64,000 bases of DNA from Amycolatopsis oliviviridis (lineage in GTDB: Bacteria > Actinomycetota > Actinomycetes > Mycobacteriales > Pseudonocardiaceae), in assembly GCF_014654365.1 (NCBI RefSeq), contig NZ_BNAY01000017.1, positions 52,675 to 116,674 of the forward strand, in the 5' to 3' direction. The translations under genes were made by a program, and so were the position numbers. Below are positions 9,474-18,864 of this stretch, piece after piece. Within the stretch, counting starts at the first letter, position 1, and the number at the start of each line of letters is the position of its first letter. Under the pieces are notes generated by a model. The model was not told where the DNA came from and did not search any database. It was given only the letters and a program-made list of their open reading frames with translations.

Positions 9474-9592
9474 GATCAGACGGCGTGACGGACACATGGC
9501 CGGTCTCAGGGGCCCGACGAAAGCAGAATATTGCCGTCCGTGTCGGAAAGTGTCCGCTGGGTGATCAACCGGGGTACGGGGAGGGGTCCGTT

Positions 9593-12500
9593 GTGGGCGG
9601 GGGTGGGGTGGCCGTTCCGCCGGAGGTGCGGCGCTTTCTGGAATTCACGCTGGGGTTGTCGTGGCCGGAGAGCGACGATCAGGGTTTGGTCGCGTTGTGG
9701 AAGGCGTGGGAGGCCTTCGAGACAGCCGCCGACGTGCTGGAGGCGGCCGCCCGGGCCTCGGGAGCCGGGGTGTCGCGGGAATTGAGAGGCGAGACAGGAG
9801 AGTTCTTCGCCCGTTTTCTCCGGGTGACGATCGCCGATGGCGTGGCGGGGCTGGGCGACGCGGCCGGGCGGCTGGCGAAGATGTCGCAGAACGCGGCGGC
9901 GGATGTCTACAAGACCAAGGTGATGTTCGTGGTGTTCGCCGCGTTCACCCTGGCCGCGGTCCTGCATCTGCTGGCCACGGTGGTCGGGGCGTTGTTCACC
10001 GGGGTGGTGATCGCGGCCGCCCGGGTGGCCCTGTCCGCCATCTGGCGCGCTCTGGTCGCCCAGTTGAGTCAGTTGTCGGTGCGGGGTGGGTTGTCTCAGG
10101 CGACGAGGACGGCCTTGCTCACGTTCGCGAAGAATCTGGCGCTCAAGACCGGCGGGTTCGCCGTGTTCGGGGCGGCGTTGATGGGCGGCACCGATTTCGG
10201 GGTCCAGGCCAGGCAGATCGCCGAGGGCGACCGTGAGGGCTGGGACATCCGGTCCTTGACCTCGTCACTGGCCGGGGGCGCGCTGGGCGGCGCGTTCGCC
10301 GGAGTCTTCCACGCGGCCGCCGGTGGTGTCCGCCGGACCGCGTTCTCCCTGCGCGACCGGCTGGAAGCCGAACCCGGGCACCTCGACGCCCTGCTGCCGC
10401 GTGCCTCAGGCAGCGGCGTCACCGCCCGCGAGGTGACCACCGCGATCACCGGACCGCTGGCCGCGGTCGGCGACCTCGCCTACGCCCTGGGACAGTTCGC
10501 CACCGCCGTCGTCGCCGCCGTCCCGATCAACTACCTGCTTCACGACCCTCACGGCAATCCCTTCCTCGGCGCTCTCGGAGCCTTCTCCCGCTACGGCGGC
10601 GGCCGCACGACGACCATCCACGGCGGCATCAGCCTCGACACCTTCCACCCACCCATCCCGCCCGAACTCACCATCACGGCACCGGAAAAACCTCATGCGA
10701 GCACCGGAAGAACCACCGCGGACGCGGAGAAATCACCGGCCTACGTCACCGACACGCGCTACGGCGCAGCGGCTTCCCAGCCGTCCACACCCGTGACCGG
10801 CGCGATCGATCCCGCCGCCCTCGACTCGCACGAAACCGCGCCTCCCCTCGCGACGGCCGCGCCCCCGCTTTTCGGCACAGCGGTCGGTGTCACCGGGGCA
10901 CCGGCCTTCCTCGACGCTTCGGTCTCACCACCGGTTTCCCCCGCCGTCACTCAGCCCGACGCCCCAGCGTCCGCCGGCACCGGCCCGGCACGGCCCCTGC
11001 GCACGATTCCACTTCCCGGCAACGGTGGAGTCGCCTTCCTCCACGACACCTACACCGCCAACGTCGTCAACGCCTTCCCGCACGCCGAATCCGGTGTCTA
11101 TCGAGTCATCGTCGAGGGCGGCGGCAACGACACTTTCCTCCTCCCCGGGCATCGCGACCACCCCACTCCCCTGCCGCATCACGATCTCGCCGTCACCCTC
11201 GCCGGCCTTCCCTCACACCTGGCGACCTGGAACCGCGACACCGTCATCAAGCTCTGGTCGTGCGACCTCACCCGCGCCCACCACGAGCTCCTCGCTCCTT
11301 CGATCCGCACCACCCTCGGCACCGCACTCGCCATCGCCCACCTCGACCAGCCCATCACCATCACCCCCAGCGGCGCCGTCAACACCCCCGGCCCCCACGA
11401 CCCGGACACCCTCCACCTCGGCCCCAAACGCAAGGCCACCCTGACCGACCCCGCCGGCCCGGGCAAACGAGTCAGCACGGACCCCGCTACCCAGGAAACG
11501 CACAAGGCCGCCGGGGAAATTCTTCGCCGGCACGGGACCATCGGCGACGACGTGCTGGCCTCGCACCTGCTCTCCACAGGTGTCACGGACCTCACGCACG
11601 CCAACGCCGTGAAAGCGATAGCCCGGGCGCAAGCGGAACTCAAGAAGACCGGAGAGCTTTGGGGCCCCCGATTCGTGGGCGCGTCCCACCCTGGGAGGTT
11701 CGACCCGGACGAGCCGGACGAGCTGACCGTCTGGTTGTGGTGGCACGCGGTCACGAACCCCGGATCCTCCATCACAGAGCTCGCGCAGGCGGCGCAGGCG
11801 GCGGGATTCACGGTCACCGCCCCTGAGGACTTCGTCTCGTTCGCCGGAAAAGCGATCGAGGCCGCCGAGGACGACGGTCGCCGGAACCCGGAGTTGCGGA
11901 TCGGCAACGCGGAGGACAAGCCGGCGATCATGGCCCGGCTCGATCGGATCCTCGACGAGGACACCCATACAGCGGAACAACGAACCGACGCGGCCTATCT
12001 GACCGCCGCGTTGACGCGGCGCCACGTGAGTGGGCAGCAGTACCGGATCCGAGCGCTGGTGGCTGCTCACTTGCGTGTCCGGGCCGCGGGACCGCCCGTG
12101 CCCACGAGTCGGCCGGATCCGCTTCCGCGGCCGGCCCGGACCTTCCTCGGCCGATCGCTGGACATCGGTACGGCTTCGGACCGGGTTTTGATCGAGAAGC
12201 TCGCCTACATCGCTGCCTGGTCGGACAAGACCGCCATTCCCGCCGCACTGGCTGCCCGGTTGATCGCCGACGACCTGGTGAACGGCTCCGCGGCGGACCT
12301 GGAGAAGCTGGTATCAGGCGTGGTGGCCACCGCGACCAGAAACGGTGACCGGCTCGTGCCGCTGTCGGTCACCGACCAAGCCCACGCGACCGAAGTGATG
12401 GACCGGGCCTTGGGCGTCGCCCTCGGCACGCCTCGGCTACGCGAACCGGAACGATTGACCGACCTGATCCGGCACCTGCGCGTACGGCATATCGCCGGAC

Positions 12501-15500
12501 CGCACGAGGCCGTGACGGAACTCGCCACCCTGGTCCAGCAGACCGTCGCGGATCTGCCACCGGACGCGGTGGTCGTCGACGGCCTTTCCGTGGACCCGCT
12601 CGTCCTCCCCGAGGCGAAACTCGATCCCTCCGACTCCGGCAGCCAGGCGGCCATGGACGAACTGATCCGGACGGTCATCACCGAACGGGGCCGCCTCACC
12701 AGGAGCGCCCTGACCTTTTGGCTACGGCAAAAGATCATGGAGAACCCCGGGTTCTCCCCGGCGATAGCACGGGGCCTTCAGCAAGCGGAATCCGAAGGCC
12801 GGTCGTGGCACCCCGCCTTTGGCGGCAGGGAAGCACATGTGCAAGGGGCGCACCGGGCATTCACCTCGGCCGAGCCGTCGGACTTGGCGGCCGCGCTGTG
12901 GCTATTGGTGATCGACCACCCTCGAGAGTCCCGGCCGGAGCTCGCGCGACGGGCCGAACAAGCCGGCTTCATCGGCGGGGACAGGCTGCTTCTGAACATC
13001 GACGAGGCGATCGACCTCGCCGTGCGTGACCGGCGGCGCCATCCGATCCTGGAACTCACGGAGCCGGCCCATCGTCCCGCGATCGACGAGCTGATCGCCG
13101 CTCTGCTCACCGATTCAGGGCGTACCGGGCCGACAGGTTCCACCAAGTCGATCTCCGATCTCGCGCGCGCGTACAACGTCGCCGGAGGTTCCGGCCCGCT
13201 GTCGGACGCGGTGAATGCCGTTCGGGACCGGCTCACCGCGGCGGCGATGAAGGGGGCGGCTGGGCTGCCTGTACTGCGGCCGACCGGCACGTTCGCGGGC
13301 CGGACACTCGACGCCGACGTGCTCACAGACCACGCCACGATCGCGAAACTGGCTTACGCCGCGGCGTGGGCGGACAAGAGCGCGGATACCGGGCAGCTGA
13401 TCGCCCGATTGAAGCGGGAAGGCGTCACCGGGTCAGCCGAGACGCTCTCCCAGCTCGTGACCGATTCGATCGTCGAAGCCACCCGAAACGGTGACCGGCT
13501 GGAAACCCTGTCCGTCGCGGACAGCGGCGCGCTCGAAGCCATCCATGCCCGCGCACTGGACATCCTGCGTTCCGAGCCGCACCTTCGCACCCCAAACCGC
13601 CTGGACGATCTGATCACCCACATGCGCATCCGGCATATCACCGGGCCTCAACGCCTGCTGGAGGAAATCGCCGGCACGGCGCTTCGGACGCCGGCGGACT
13701 TCACTTCGCCCGCCGCGCCTTTCACCCCTCTCGACCGTTCTCGCAAGTTCAGTCGCGGCTGGCACGAGGATCACCAAGGCGTTACTTCCCTGGCGACAAG
13801 AATTCTCGCTGAACACGGCAAGCTCGATCGGGCGCAGCTGGCTCACTACATGAGCCTCGAGTCCGCGCGAACGGATGCTCCGACGTATTCGGCGCTCAAG
13901 AGTGCGACGGCTCTCGCCAAGGCCGACGGCTCAATGTGGCTCCCCACCTACCGCGGGGTCGTGGGGATGATCGATCCCGGACATCGCTCCGCCGCGGTAT
14001 GGCAGCTGGTGGTCGACCATCCGAACGCGACGCCGACGGACATCCTGTACCTGGCGCAGGAGGCGGGGCTCCCCAACCGGAAAGGTCTCATCGCTGAAGC
14101 CCAGCAGGCCGTCGCCGCCGCCGAGCGGCACGGGCGGCGGCCGCCGATCCTCAAAATCGGCGACCGGATGAAGGACCGCTCGGTTCACGATCTCATCGAC
14201 GCCGTCCTCATCACCGAACCCCACCTCGACCCCGGTGTCCTCGTTCTGCGCCTGTACGACCTCAACCTCCAAGGCGGGAGGCAACCCGTTCGTGCGGCGG
14301 TGGCGGAACGGATGCGTGCGCTGGCGGAGGTCACGCACGATGCGGACGCCATCGCCGCCGCGCGAAAACGCTTGACGCTCGTACCCGAACCGACGTTCTT
14401 CGACCGGAAGCTCGACAGCGGTGTGCCCGCCGATCGCACGATGATCGAAAAGCTCGCTTACGCCGCGGCCAGGGCACACAAAACCGACAGCGCCGGGCAG
14501 ATCCTCGACTGGCTGGGTGCCAACGGCGTCACCGGGCCACGCGAGGTCTTGACCGGACTCGTCGCCGACGCCATCGAAAGTGCCGATCGGCACGGCGACC
14601 GGCTCGTCACGTTGACCGCCGCGGTGTCCACACATCACCACGCCATCCGAGAACGCACGGACGACATCCTGACGAATTTCCCCGAGCTGCGGCATTCCAG
14701 TACGCCGTACCGCGTGAACAAGCTCGTGGCACAGATGCGACTCCATCACATCACCGGCCCGCAGACCGTGCTGCGGGGAATCGCCGAAACCGCCCTCAGT
14801 GCCGATTTCGCGCCGCCGCCGCAATCCCTCGTCCTGCTCGGCGGCAATCCAGGCCGCCCGCGGAGCCCCCTCGACGCCACCGCCGAGACCGATCTCCAGG
14901 CGATCTACCGGCGCACCGGTGAACTGGTGCTCCAGCTGACGAGATCGCTGGCCGCGTCCGGAGAGCTGTACGAGAACTCGCGCTCATTGCTCAACCCCGG
15001 CAATCCTCACCGAGTGTCCGACCTGGTGAAACACATGTCCCAGAACGGCATCTCCGGTCCCGCGGAGGTGCGGCGCCAGCACGCCGAGACCGTTCTCGGC
15101 GTCCGCACCGGCCAGCCAGTGCCCGGAAAACATTCGATCCCGTTCTCCACCGACGGCGAACCGGTGCGGCTCGTTCCGCTGCCCGACGGTGTCGCATTCG
15201 TGACCGAGGCCGACGCCCCGGCGGTGCTCGACGCGTTCTCGCGGCCCGCGGCCACGACCCTGCGCCTCATCGCCCTTCGCGAGGACGGCCCGGACGGCGC
15301 CTTCCTGATCCCCGGGCCTGACGGTGACCTCGCGCCGGCCGACGCTCACCGGCTGCTCGACATCACCGCCGCCTTCGCCTCCACCCTGCCCGCCTGGAAC
15401 CGGTTCACCGAACTCGAAATCTGGACCTCCGCCACCGCGTCGCAGCATGAGGAACTCGCCGGTCTCGTGAAGGTCCATCCCGCTCTCGGACACCTCGCTC

Positions 15501-15535
15501 TCACGATCCCGGGTCCGATGGGCCGTGAGCTGTGA
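9593..15535 (+). CDS. Giant lonely-Cys/WXG100-like modular protein 2 (1980 aa)
   Basis: The start is GTG 9593, preceded by GGGAGGGG; it gives VGGGGVAVPPEVRRFLEFTL, aligning with the starts of genes 3 and 4. Residues 1-330 are the helical and hydrophobic N-terminal region (KVMFVVFAAFTLAAVLHLLA near residue 115) ending in FSRYGGGR. A Pro/Thr/Ala linker follows, then a lonely-Cys domain (C557 in KLWSCDLTRAHHEL). Four copies of the helical unit marked by HLRVRHIAGP, HMRIRHITGP, QMRLHHITGP and HMSQNGISGP come next. The protein ends in a Cys-less version of the Cys domain (Ser1946) that stops about 20 residues short of the usual domain end. Export through a type VII-like route is plausible but unproven. 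The stop is 39 bp from the end of the convergent TetR gene. It is the smallest family member here. Confidence 0.88.
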   Translation: MGGGGVAVPPEVRRFLEFTLGLSWPESDDQGLVALWKAWEAFETAADVLEAAARASGAGVSRELRGETGEFFARFLRVTIADGVAGLGDAAGRLAKMSQNAAADVYKTKVMFVVFAAFTLAAVLHLLATVVGALFTGVVIAAARVALSAIWRALVAQLSQLSVRGGLSQATRTALLTFAKNLALKTGGFAVFGAALMGGTDFGVQARQIAEGDREGWDIRSLTSSLAGGALGGAFAGVFHAAAGGVRRTAFSLRDRLEAEPGHLDALLPRASGSGVTAREVTTAITGPLAAVGDLAYALGQFATAVVAAVPINYLLHDPHGNPFLGALGAFSRYGGGRTTTIHGGISLDTFHPPIPPELTITAPEKPHASTGRTTADAEKSPAYVTDTRYGAAASQPSTPVTGAIDPAALDSHETAPPLATAAPPLFGTAVGVTGAPAFLDASVSPPVSPAVTQPDAPASAGTGPARPLRTIPLPGNGGVAFLHDTYTANVVNAFPHAESGVYRVIVEGGGNDTFLLPGHRDHPTPLPHHDLAVTLAGLPSHLATWNRDTVIKLWSCDLTRAHHELLAPSIRTTLGTALAIAHLDQPITITPSGAVNTPGPHDPDTLHLGPKRKATLTDPAGPGKRVSTDPATQETHKAAGEILRRHGTIGDDVLASHLLSTGVTDLTHANAVKAIARAQAELKKTGELWGPRFVGASHPGRFDPDEPDELTVWLWWHAVTNPGSSITELAQAAQAAGFTVTAPEDFVSFAGKAIEAAEDDGRRNPELRIGNAEDKPAIMARLDRILDEDTHTAEQRTDAAYLTAALTRRHVSGQQYRIRALVAAHLRVRAAGPPVPTSRPDPLPRPARTFLGRSLDIGTASDRVLIEKLAYIAAWSDKTAIPAALAARLIADDLVNGSAADLEKLVSGVVATATRNGDRLVPLSVTDQAHATEVMDRALGVALGTPRLREPERLTDLIRHLRVRHIAGPHEAVTELATLVQQTVADLPPDAVVVDGLSVDPLVLPEAKLDPSDSGSQAAMDELIRTVITERGRLTRSALTFWLRQKIMENPGFSPAIARGLQQAESEGRSWHPAFGGREAHVQGAHRAFTSAEPSDLAAALWLLVIDHPRESRPELARRAEQAGFIGGDRLLLNIDEAIDLAVRDRRRHPILELTEPAHRPAIDELIAALLTDSGRTGPTGSTKSISDLARAYNVAGGSGPLSDAVNAVRDRLTAAAMKGAAGLPVLRPTGTFAGRTLDADVLTDHATIAKLAYAAAWADKSADTGQLIARLKREGVTGSAETLSQLVTDSIVEATRNGDRLETLSVADSGALEAIHARALDILRSEPHLRTPNRLDDLITHMRIRHITGPQRLLEEIAGTALRTPADFTSPAAPFTPLDRSRKFSRGWHEDHQGVTSLATRILAEHGKLDRAQLAHYMSLESARTDAPTYSALKSATALAKADGSMWLPTYRGVVGMIDPGHRSAAVWQLVVDHPNATPTDILYLAQEAGLPNRKGLIAEAQQAVAAAERHGRRPPILKIGDRMKDRSVHDLIDAVLITEPHLDPGVLVLRLYDLNLQGGRQPVRAAVAERMRALAEVTHDADAIAAARKRLTLVPEPTFFDRKLDSGVPADRTMIEKLAYAAARAHKTDSAGQILDWLGANGVTGPREVLTGLVADAIESADRHGDRLVTLTAAVSTHHHAIRERTDDILTNFPELRHSSTPYRVNKLVAQMRLHHITGPQTVLRGIAETALSADFAPPPQSLVLLGGNPGRPRSPLDATAETDLQAIYRRTGELVLQLTRSLAASGELYENSRSLLNPGNPHRVSDLVKHMSQNGISGPAEVRRQHAETVLGVRTGQPVPGKHSIPFSTDGEPVRLVPLPDGVAFVTEADAPAVLDAFSRPAATTLRLIALREDGPDGAFLIPGPDGDLAPADAHRLLDITAAFASTLPAWNRFTELEIWTSATASQHEELAGLVKVHPALGHLALTIPGPMGREL
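11000..11443 (+). other. Lonely-Cys domain of giant protein 2
   Basis: The domain runs from RTIPLPGNGGVAFLHD to TLHLGPKRK. The conserved Cys (codon 11261-11263, residue 557) sits at the end of a hydrophobic strand, IKLWSC. A His in FLLPGH lies about 45 residues upstream, also at the end of a predicted strand. The same layout recurs in genes 1, 3 and 4. Confidence 0.7.
11470..15125 (+). repeat. Tract of four ~370-residue helical units in giant gene 2
   Basis: Each unit has, in order, a motif like ELWGPRFVGAS, a D/E-ELTVWLWW helix, a DGRRxP box, GRxLD, KLAYxAAW-DKTA, NGDRL and a closing HMRxRHITGPQ. These are the same units as in genes 3 and 4. No known catalytic motif is visible; a structural helical repeat is the simplest reading. 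Confidence 0.75.
15160..15535 (+). other. Cys-less, truncated lonely-Cys domain at C-terminus of protein 2
   Basis: The segment VRLVPLPDGVAFVTE ... LEIWTSATASQHEEL aligns with the Cys domain (IKLWSCDLTRAHHEL), but the Cys position is Ser1946 (codon 15428-15430). The protein stops before the usual domain end (LHLGPKRK). It may be a decayed terminal module or a deliberate C-terminal cap. Confidence 0.65.
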
Positions 15536-15574
15536 AGGCGAAGATGGCGTGCGCCCGGCCCCCAAGACCCGCGG

Positions 15575-16210
15575 TCAGGGACGGCCCGCGAACAGCTGAA
15601 CGGCCTCGACCGCCCAGTCCTGCCACTGCTCGGTCGTCCAGCCGCACTCGATGCAGAACTTCGTATAGGTCTCGATGCTGACCAAGCCCCACACGATGTC
15701 GACCGTGCGGTCGTCGGCTTGGCGCCCGTAGACCAGTTCGAGCATCTCGGACATCGTCGTCCGCCGCCCCGCTTCGAGCTCGGTGCACCATTGAGCCACC
15801 TCGGGGTCACCGGCGGCGGCCTCGTTCAAGGCCCGCCAGAGACGGGAAACTGGGCCGGAGTAGATCTGCCCGGCGATCGCGATCGCTCCCCGCAGCCTGC
15901 GATCCGGCGGCTCCGCGCTCAGTTTTCGGTAGGGCTCACGCTCCACGAGCGGAACCGGGTCGGCGTCGCCCACTATGGCGACGTCCATGGCGGCGCGCAG
16001 CAGGGCCTTCTTCGATCCGAACCCGCTGTAGACCGTCTCGACGGCGACCCCGGCCTCCGTGGCGATGGCGCCCACTGTGGTCCGGGCCCACCCGTTCCGG
16101 GCGAACAGGTCCACCGCCGCGTCGAGGACCTCCTGCCGGGTCTGCTCGACCTGCCGGGCCCGCAGCGCGGACCGATATCTCCGCGGCGTGCCCGCCGCAC
16201 CCTTGGTCAC
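15575..16210 (-). CDS. TetR/AcrR-family transcriptional regulator
   Basis: This is a DNA-binding repressor-type protein of about 211 residues. The N-terminal helix-turn-helix is clear: QEVLDAAVDLFARNGWARTT, then AIATEAGVAVETVYSGFGSK, the canonical TetR signature, followed by a ligand-type helical domain. I chose GTG 16210 because the protein then begins just before the usual basic arm; a GTG at 16231 is equally possible, and neither has a strong ribosome site. It converges with giant gene 2 and diverges from the hemerythrin-SnoaL gene (ATG 16293). By analogy with divergent TetR pairs it probably controls that neighbour and itself. Confidence 0.9.
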   Translation of the reverse strand: MTKGAAGTPRRYRSALRARQVEQTRQEVLDAAVDLFARNGWARTTVGAIATEAGVAVETVYSGFGSKKALLRAAMDVAIVGDADPVPLVEREPYRKLSAEPPDRRLRGAIAIAGQIYSGPVSRLWRALNEAAAGDPEVAQWCTELEAGRRTTMSEMLELVYGRQADDRTVDIVWGLVSIETYTKFCIECGWTTEQWQDWAVEAVQLFAGRP

Positions 16211-16292
16211 GGTTGCGATGGTACAGCACACCCTGATTCAATACAGTGGCATTCCAGCGGATTACTGGACCGCATCTCGGCAAGGAGATGAC

Positions 16293-17435
16293 ATGCCAAC
16301 CCCGCACCAGCCACCCCCGCCGGACACAGCCGTGGACGTGCGCGACATGCTCGTCGCCCATCAGGCGTTCCGGCGGGAGTTCCGGCTCGCCCCGGCCGCG
16401 GTCGAGCGCGCCGCCGACGGTGATCGTCGCCAGGTCCGGAAAGTCGCGAAGCACCTGAGACTCCTGATCCGTCTCCTTGATCACCACCACACCGGAGAAG
16501 ACCGGCTGCTCTGGCCGAAGCTCCACCAGCGGGTACCCGACCGGCTCGACGCCCTGGTGACGTCGATGGAACACCAGCACGAGGAGCTGCACGCACTCCT
16601 CACCGCCGTCTCCGAACAGCTGACCGTCTGGGTGGCACACGGCGGCACCGAAGCACGTGACCGGCTCGCCGACACACTCAGGCTCCTGTCCCGGGCACTG
16701 GACGAGCACCTGGACGACGAAGAGGACCAGATCCTGCCGCTGGCCGCGCGGCACCTGGAGGTGGACGAATGGCAAGAGCTGGAGCGTGACGGTATCGGCG
16801 CCCTGCCCAAGACCCGGGCGGCGCTCGCCTTCGGCATGCTCATGTACGAAGGCGATCCCGAGGTCGTCTCCCTCATGCTCGGCCGTGCGCCCGCGCCTGC
16901 CCGGCTGCTCATGCCCCGCCTCGCACCGCGCGCCTACGCACGCCACGCCCGGCGCATCCACGGAACACCGACTCCCGAAACTCACCCTGCCGCGGACTCA
17001 GGACTCGAAGCCGTCGCCCGACGCGTGTACACGGACCTCTGGAACGACCGGCGGTACGACGTCGCCGACGACCTCTTCCATCCCGATTTCGCCTCTCCCG
17101 CCGCACCCGGACTCACCGGCGGAGCCGCGAAGCTCGCTGCCATCCGCGGTTACCACGCGGCCTTCCCCGACCTGAATGTCACCATCGACCAGCTGATCGC
17201 GTCCGCCGGTCAGGTCGCCGTCCGCTGGACCATCACCGGCACCGACACCGGTGGCCTCCGCGGCAGGCCGCCCACGGGCCGAACCGTCACGACCTGGGGC
17301 GTCGACTTCCTCGAATTCGAGGACGGACGCATCATCCGGGACTGGGTCGGGACCGATTGGCTCGGCACTCTCGTTCAGCTCGGCGTCATTTCGTCTCCCT
17401 GGGCGAAACCCGCGCCGGGAAGCGTCCACAGCTAG
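16293..17435 (+). CDS. Hemerythrin HHE-domain protein fused to SnoaL-like domain
   Basis: The protein is 380 aa from ATG 16293, preceded by AAGGAGA. Residues about 15-150 form a hemerythrin-like four-helix bundle with the expected metal ligands in AHQAF, LLDHHHTGEDRLLWP, MEHQHEEL and LDEHLDDEEDQILPL. Residues about 240-370 form a SnoaL/NTF2-like cone (VYTDLWNDRRYDVADDLFHP, AFPDLNVTIDQLI, EFEDGRIIRDWV). Hemerythrin domains bind di-iron and sense or carry O2 or NO; SnoaL-like folds bind small hydrophobic molecules or isomerise and hydrolyse them. The combination suggests a redox- or gas-linked detoxification or modification enzyme, but the substrate is unknown. It is divergent from the TetR gene, the likely regulator, and is followed 20 bp later by the LuxR gene. 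Confidence 0.85.
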   Translation: MPTPHQPPPPDTAVDVRDMLVAHQAFRREFRLAPAAVERAADGDRRQVRKVAKHLRLLIRLLDHHHTGEDRLLWPKLHQRVPDRLDALVTSMEHQHEELHALLTAVSEQLTVWVAHGGTEARDRLADTLRLLSRALDEHLDDEEDQILPLAARHLEVDEWQELERDGIGALPKTRAALAFGMLMYEGDPEVVSLMLGRAPAPARLLMPRLAPRAYARHARRIHGTPTPETHPAADSGLEAVARRVYTDLWNDRRYDVADDLFHPDFASPAAPGLTGGAAKLAAIRGYHAAFPDLNVTIDQLIASAGQVAVRWTITGTDTGGLRGRPPTGRTVTTWGVDFLEFEDGRIIRDWVGTDWLGTLVQLGVISSPWAKPAPGSVHS

Positions 17436-17455
17436 CCGATGGTGTTTCGTCCACG

Positions 17456-18733
17456 ATGGGAGCGCGTTCTGTGATCGGCACCGAAACGAACCGGCATCTC
17501 GTTCAGGCGCACGCGGTGGAGGTTCCAGCGCAGGCGGAGTCCCCGGAAACGCCGAAAGTGGCCGTGCACCACGATTGCCACGCCGCCGAGGCCATGGCGG
17601 TCGGCATGCGGGGACTCGACCGGCCCTTGGCGACCCGGCTGGCCGATCGCGCGCTCACCACGGCACCGTGCAGAGACGACCTCCGCTGCGTATGGCGCGC
17701 GATGTCGGTGCTGCTCATCGCCCGCGCGCTTCCGGCGGTCGACGCGCACTGCGCCCGTCTCGCCCGGACCACTCATCCCGCGGGCCCGGCCACGGATCTG
17801 ATGTGGCCGTTGCTCCGAGCCCAGATCGCCCGGCTGGCGGGCGACCTCGACGGCGCCCGGACCGCTCTCGAAAACCTCGTCGGCCCGGGAATTCCGCGCA
17901 GTATCCACCATGTCGCGCTGGCCTGGCAGCTCGAAACCTTGGTCCGGGCGGGCGAGGTGGAGAAGGCCAAGGAGTCGGCCAGGAAAAACGACCTCGACGG
18001 CCTGATCGCCCGCTCGACCGTCCACCACCCGCTGTTGCTCGCCGCACGCGGCACCGTCCGGCTCGCCGAAGGACGCGGCCAAGGCGCGCTGTCCGATTTC
18101 CTCGCCTGTGGGAACGTGCCCGCCTTCGAGCACATGGCCTTCCCCGCCGTGCTCCACTGGCGCGCCATGGCGGCTTTCGCCGCCGTCGGATGCGGTCGCC
18201 CGGACCTGGCGAACTCGTTGGCCGACGACGAACATCGAACGGCGAAGCATTACGGCACCCCTGCCGGTCTCGGCTACGCGCTGTATGTGAAGGCGATGGT
18301 CGCCGATCGGGGCGATTCGCTCGCGTTGCTCTCCGACGCGATCCACCTGCTCGAGGTCGCGGGCGCTCGTGTCGAGCTTGCCGCGGTCCGCCTGGAGTTC
18401 GGGCGGGCCCTGATGGCGGCCGGGGAGGTCGCCCGTGCGGCAGGCCAGCTTTCGCGTGCGGCGGAGCTGTCCCGGCAGATCGGCGACCGGCGGACGACCG
18501 ACGAAATCGGCCTCGAACTACGCAAGGTGAGCGACACGCCCGCACGCGAGGCGCTCAGCCCGCAGGAACATCGCATCGCCGGAATGGCCCGGGCCGGCCT
18601 CAGCAACAAGGAAATCGCGGCGAGGGCCGGAGTGGCCGTGCGAACGGTCGAATTCCACCTCTCCAGCGTCTACCGCAAGCTCAAGGTGTCCGGACGCAAA
18701 CAGCTGCTGTCCCCCGGGATCACCATCGACTGA
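17456..18733 (+). CDS. LuxR-family transcriptional regulator without ATPase domain
   Basis: The protein is about 425 aa; I chose ATG 17456, though an upstream in-frame start is possible. The C-terminal 65 residues are a clear LuxR/NarL helix-turn-helix (LSPQEHRIAGMARAGLSNKE, then AVRTVEFHLSSVYRKL). The preceding 300 residues are Ala/Leu-rich helical repeats of TPR type, as in the distal half of large LAL regulators, but no Walker A/B ATPase or receiver domain is present. It may be a shortened LAL regulator. It lies directly upstream of, and co-oriented with, the 7733-aa gene, so it is a candidate regulator of the giant genes and of the motif shared by three of them. Confidence 0.85.
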   Translation: MGARSVIGTETNRHLVQAHAVEVPAQAESPETPKVAVHHDCHAAEAMAVGMRGLDRPLATRLADRALTTAPCRDDLRCVWRAMSVLLIARALPAVDAHCARLARTTHPAGPATDLMWPLLRAQIARLAGDLDGARTALENLVGPGIPRSIHHVALAWQLETLVRAGEVEKAKESARKNDLDGLIARSTVHHPLLLAARGTVRLAEGRGQGALSDFLACGNVPAFEHMAFPAVLHWRAMAAFAAVGCGRPDLANSLADDEHRTAKHYGTPAGLGYALYVKAMVADRGDSLALLSDAIHLLEVAGARVELAAVRLEFGRALMAAGEVARAAGQLSRAAELSRQIGDRRTTDEIGLELRKVSDTPAREALSPQEHRIAGMARAGLSNKEIAARAGVAVRTVEFHLSSVYRKLKVSGRKQLLSPGITID

Positions 18734-18746
18734 CCCCGCGCGGCCG

Positions 18747-18763
18747 GTGAGGTGATTCCCTCC
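18747..18763 (+). promoter_or_regulatory. Shared upstream motif copy 2 (gene 3)
   Basis: GTGAGGTGATTCCCTCC lies 101 bp before the GTG at 18865 and immediately after the LuxR stop. It matches the gene 2 copy at 16 of 17 positions, even though the roughly 100 bp between motif and start are not conserved. Confidence 0.5.
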
Positions 18764-18864
18764 AGTTACCGCCGAAACAGCGTTACCCTCCGGTAGCCGC
18801 CCTGGGCGCCTCGCAAGCTTGCCACCGCAGGTTCGTCGGCTGTTTCAGGAGGGGTGTCGCCGCG

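Larger units (their letters stand above)
8955..9592. other. Divergent intergenic region between giant genes 1 and 2
   Basis: This 638-bp spacer lies between two oppositely oriented giant genes. It contains a perfect 22-bp-arm palindrome (9177-9221), a related imperfect inverted repeat (9252-9290) and the shared upstream motif (9457-9473). A GTG at 9485 is in frame with gene 2, but the homologous N-terminus and ribosome site favour 9593. I see no convincing small gene here. Confidence 0.7.

Noticed and set aside
9485..9592. Extended start (GTG 9485) for giant gene 2
   Set aside because: The extra 36 residues have no counterpart in genes 3 and 4, whereas GTG 9593 has a good ribosome site and gives the family start.
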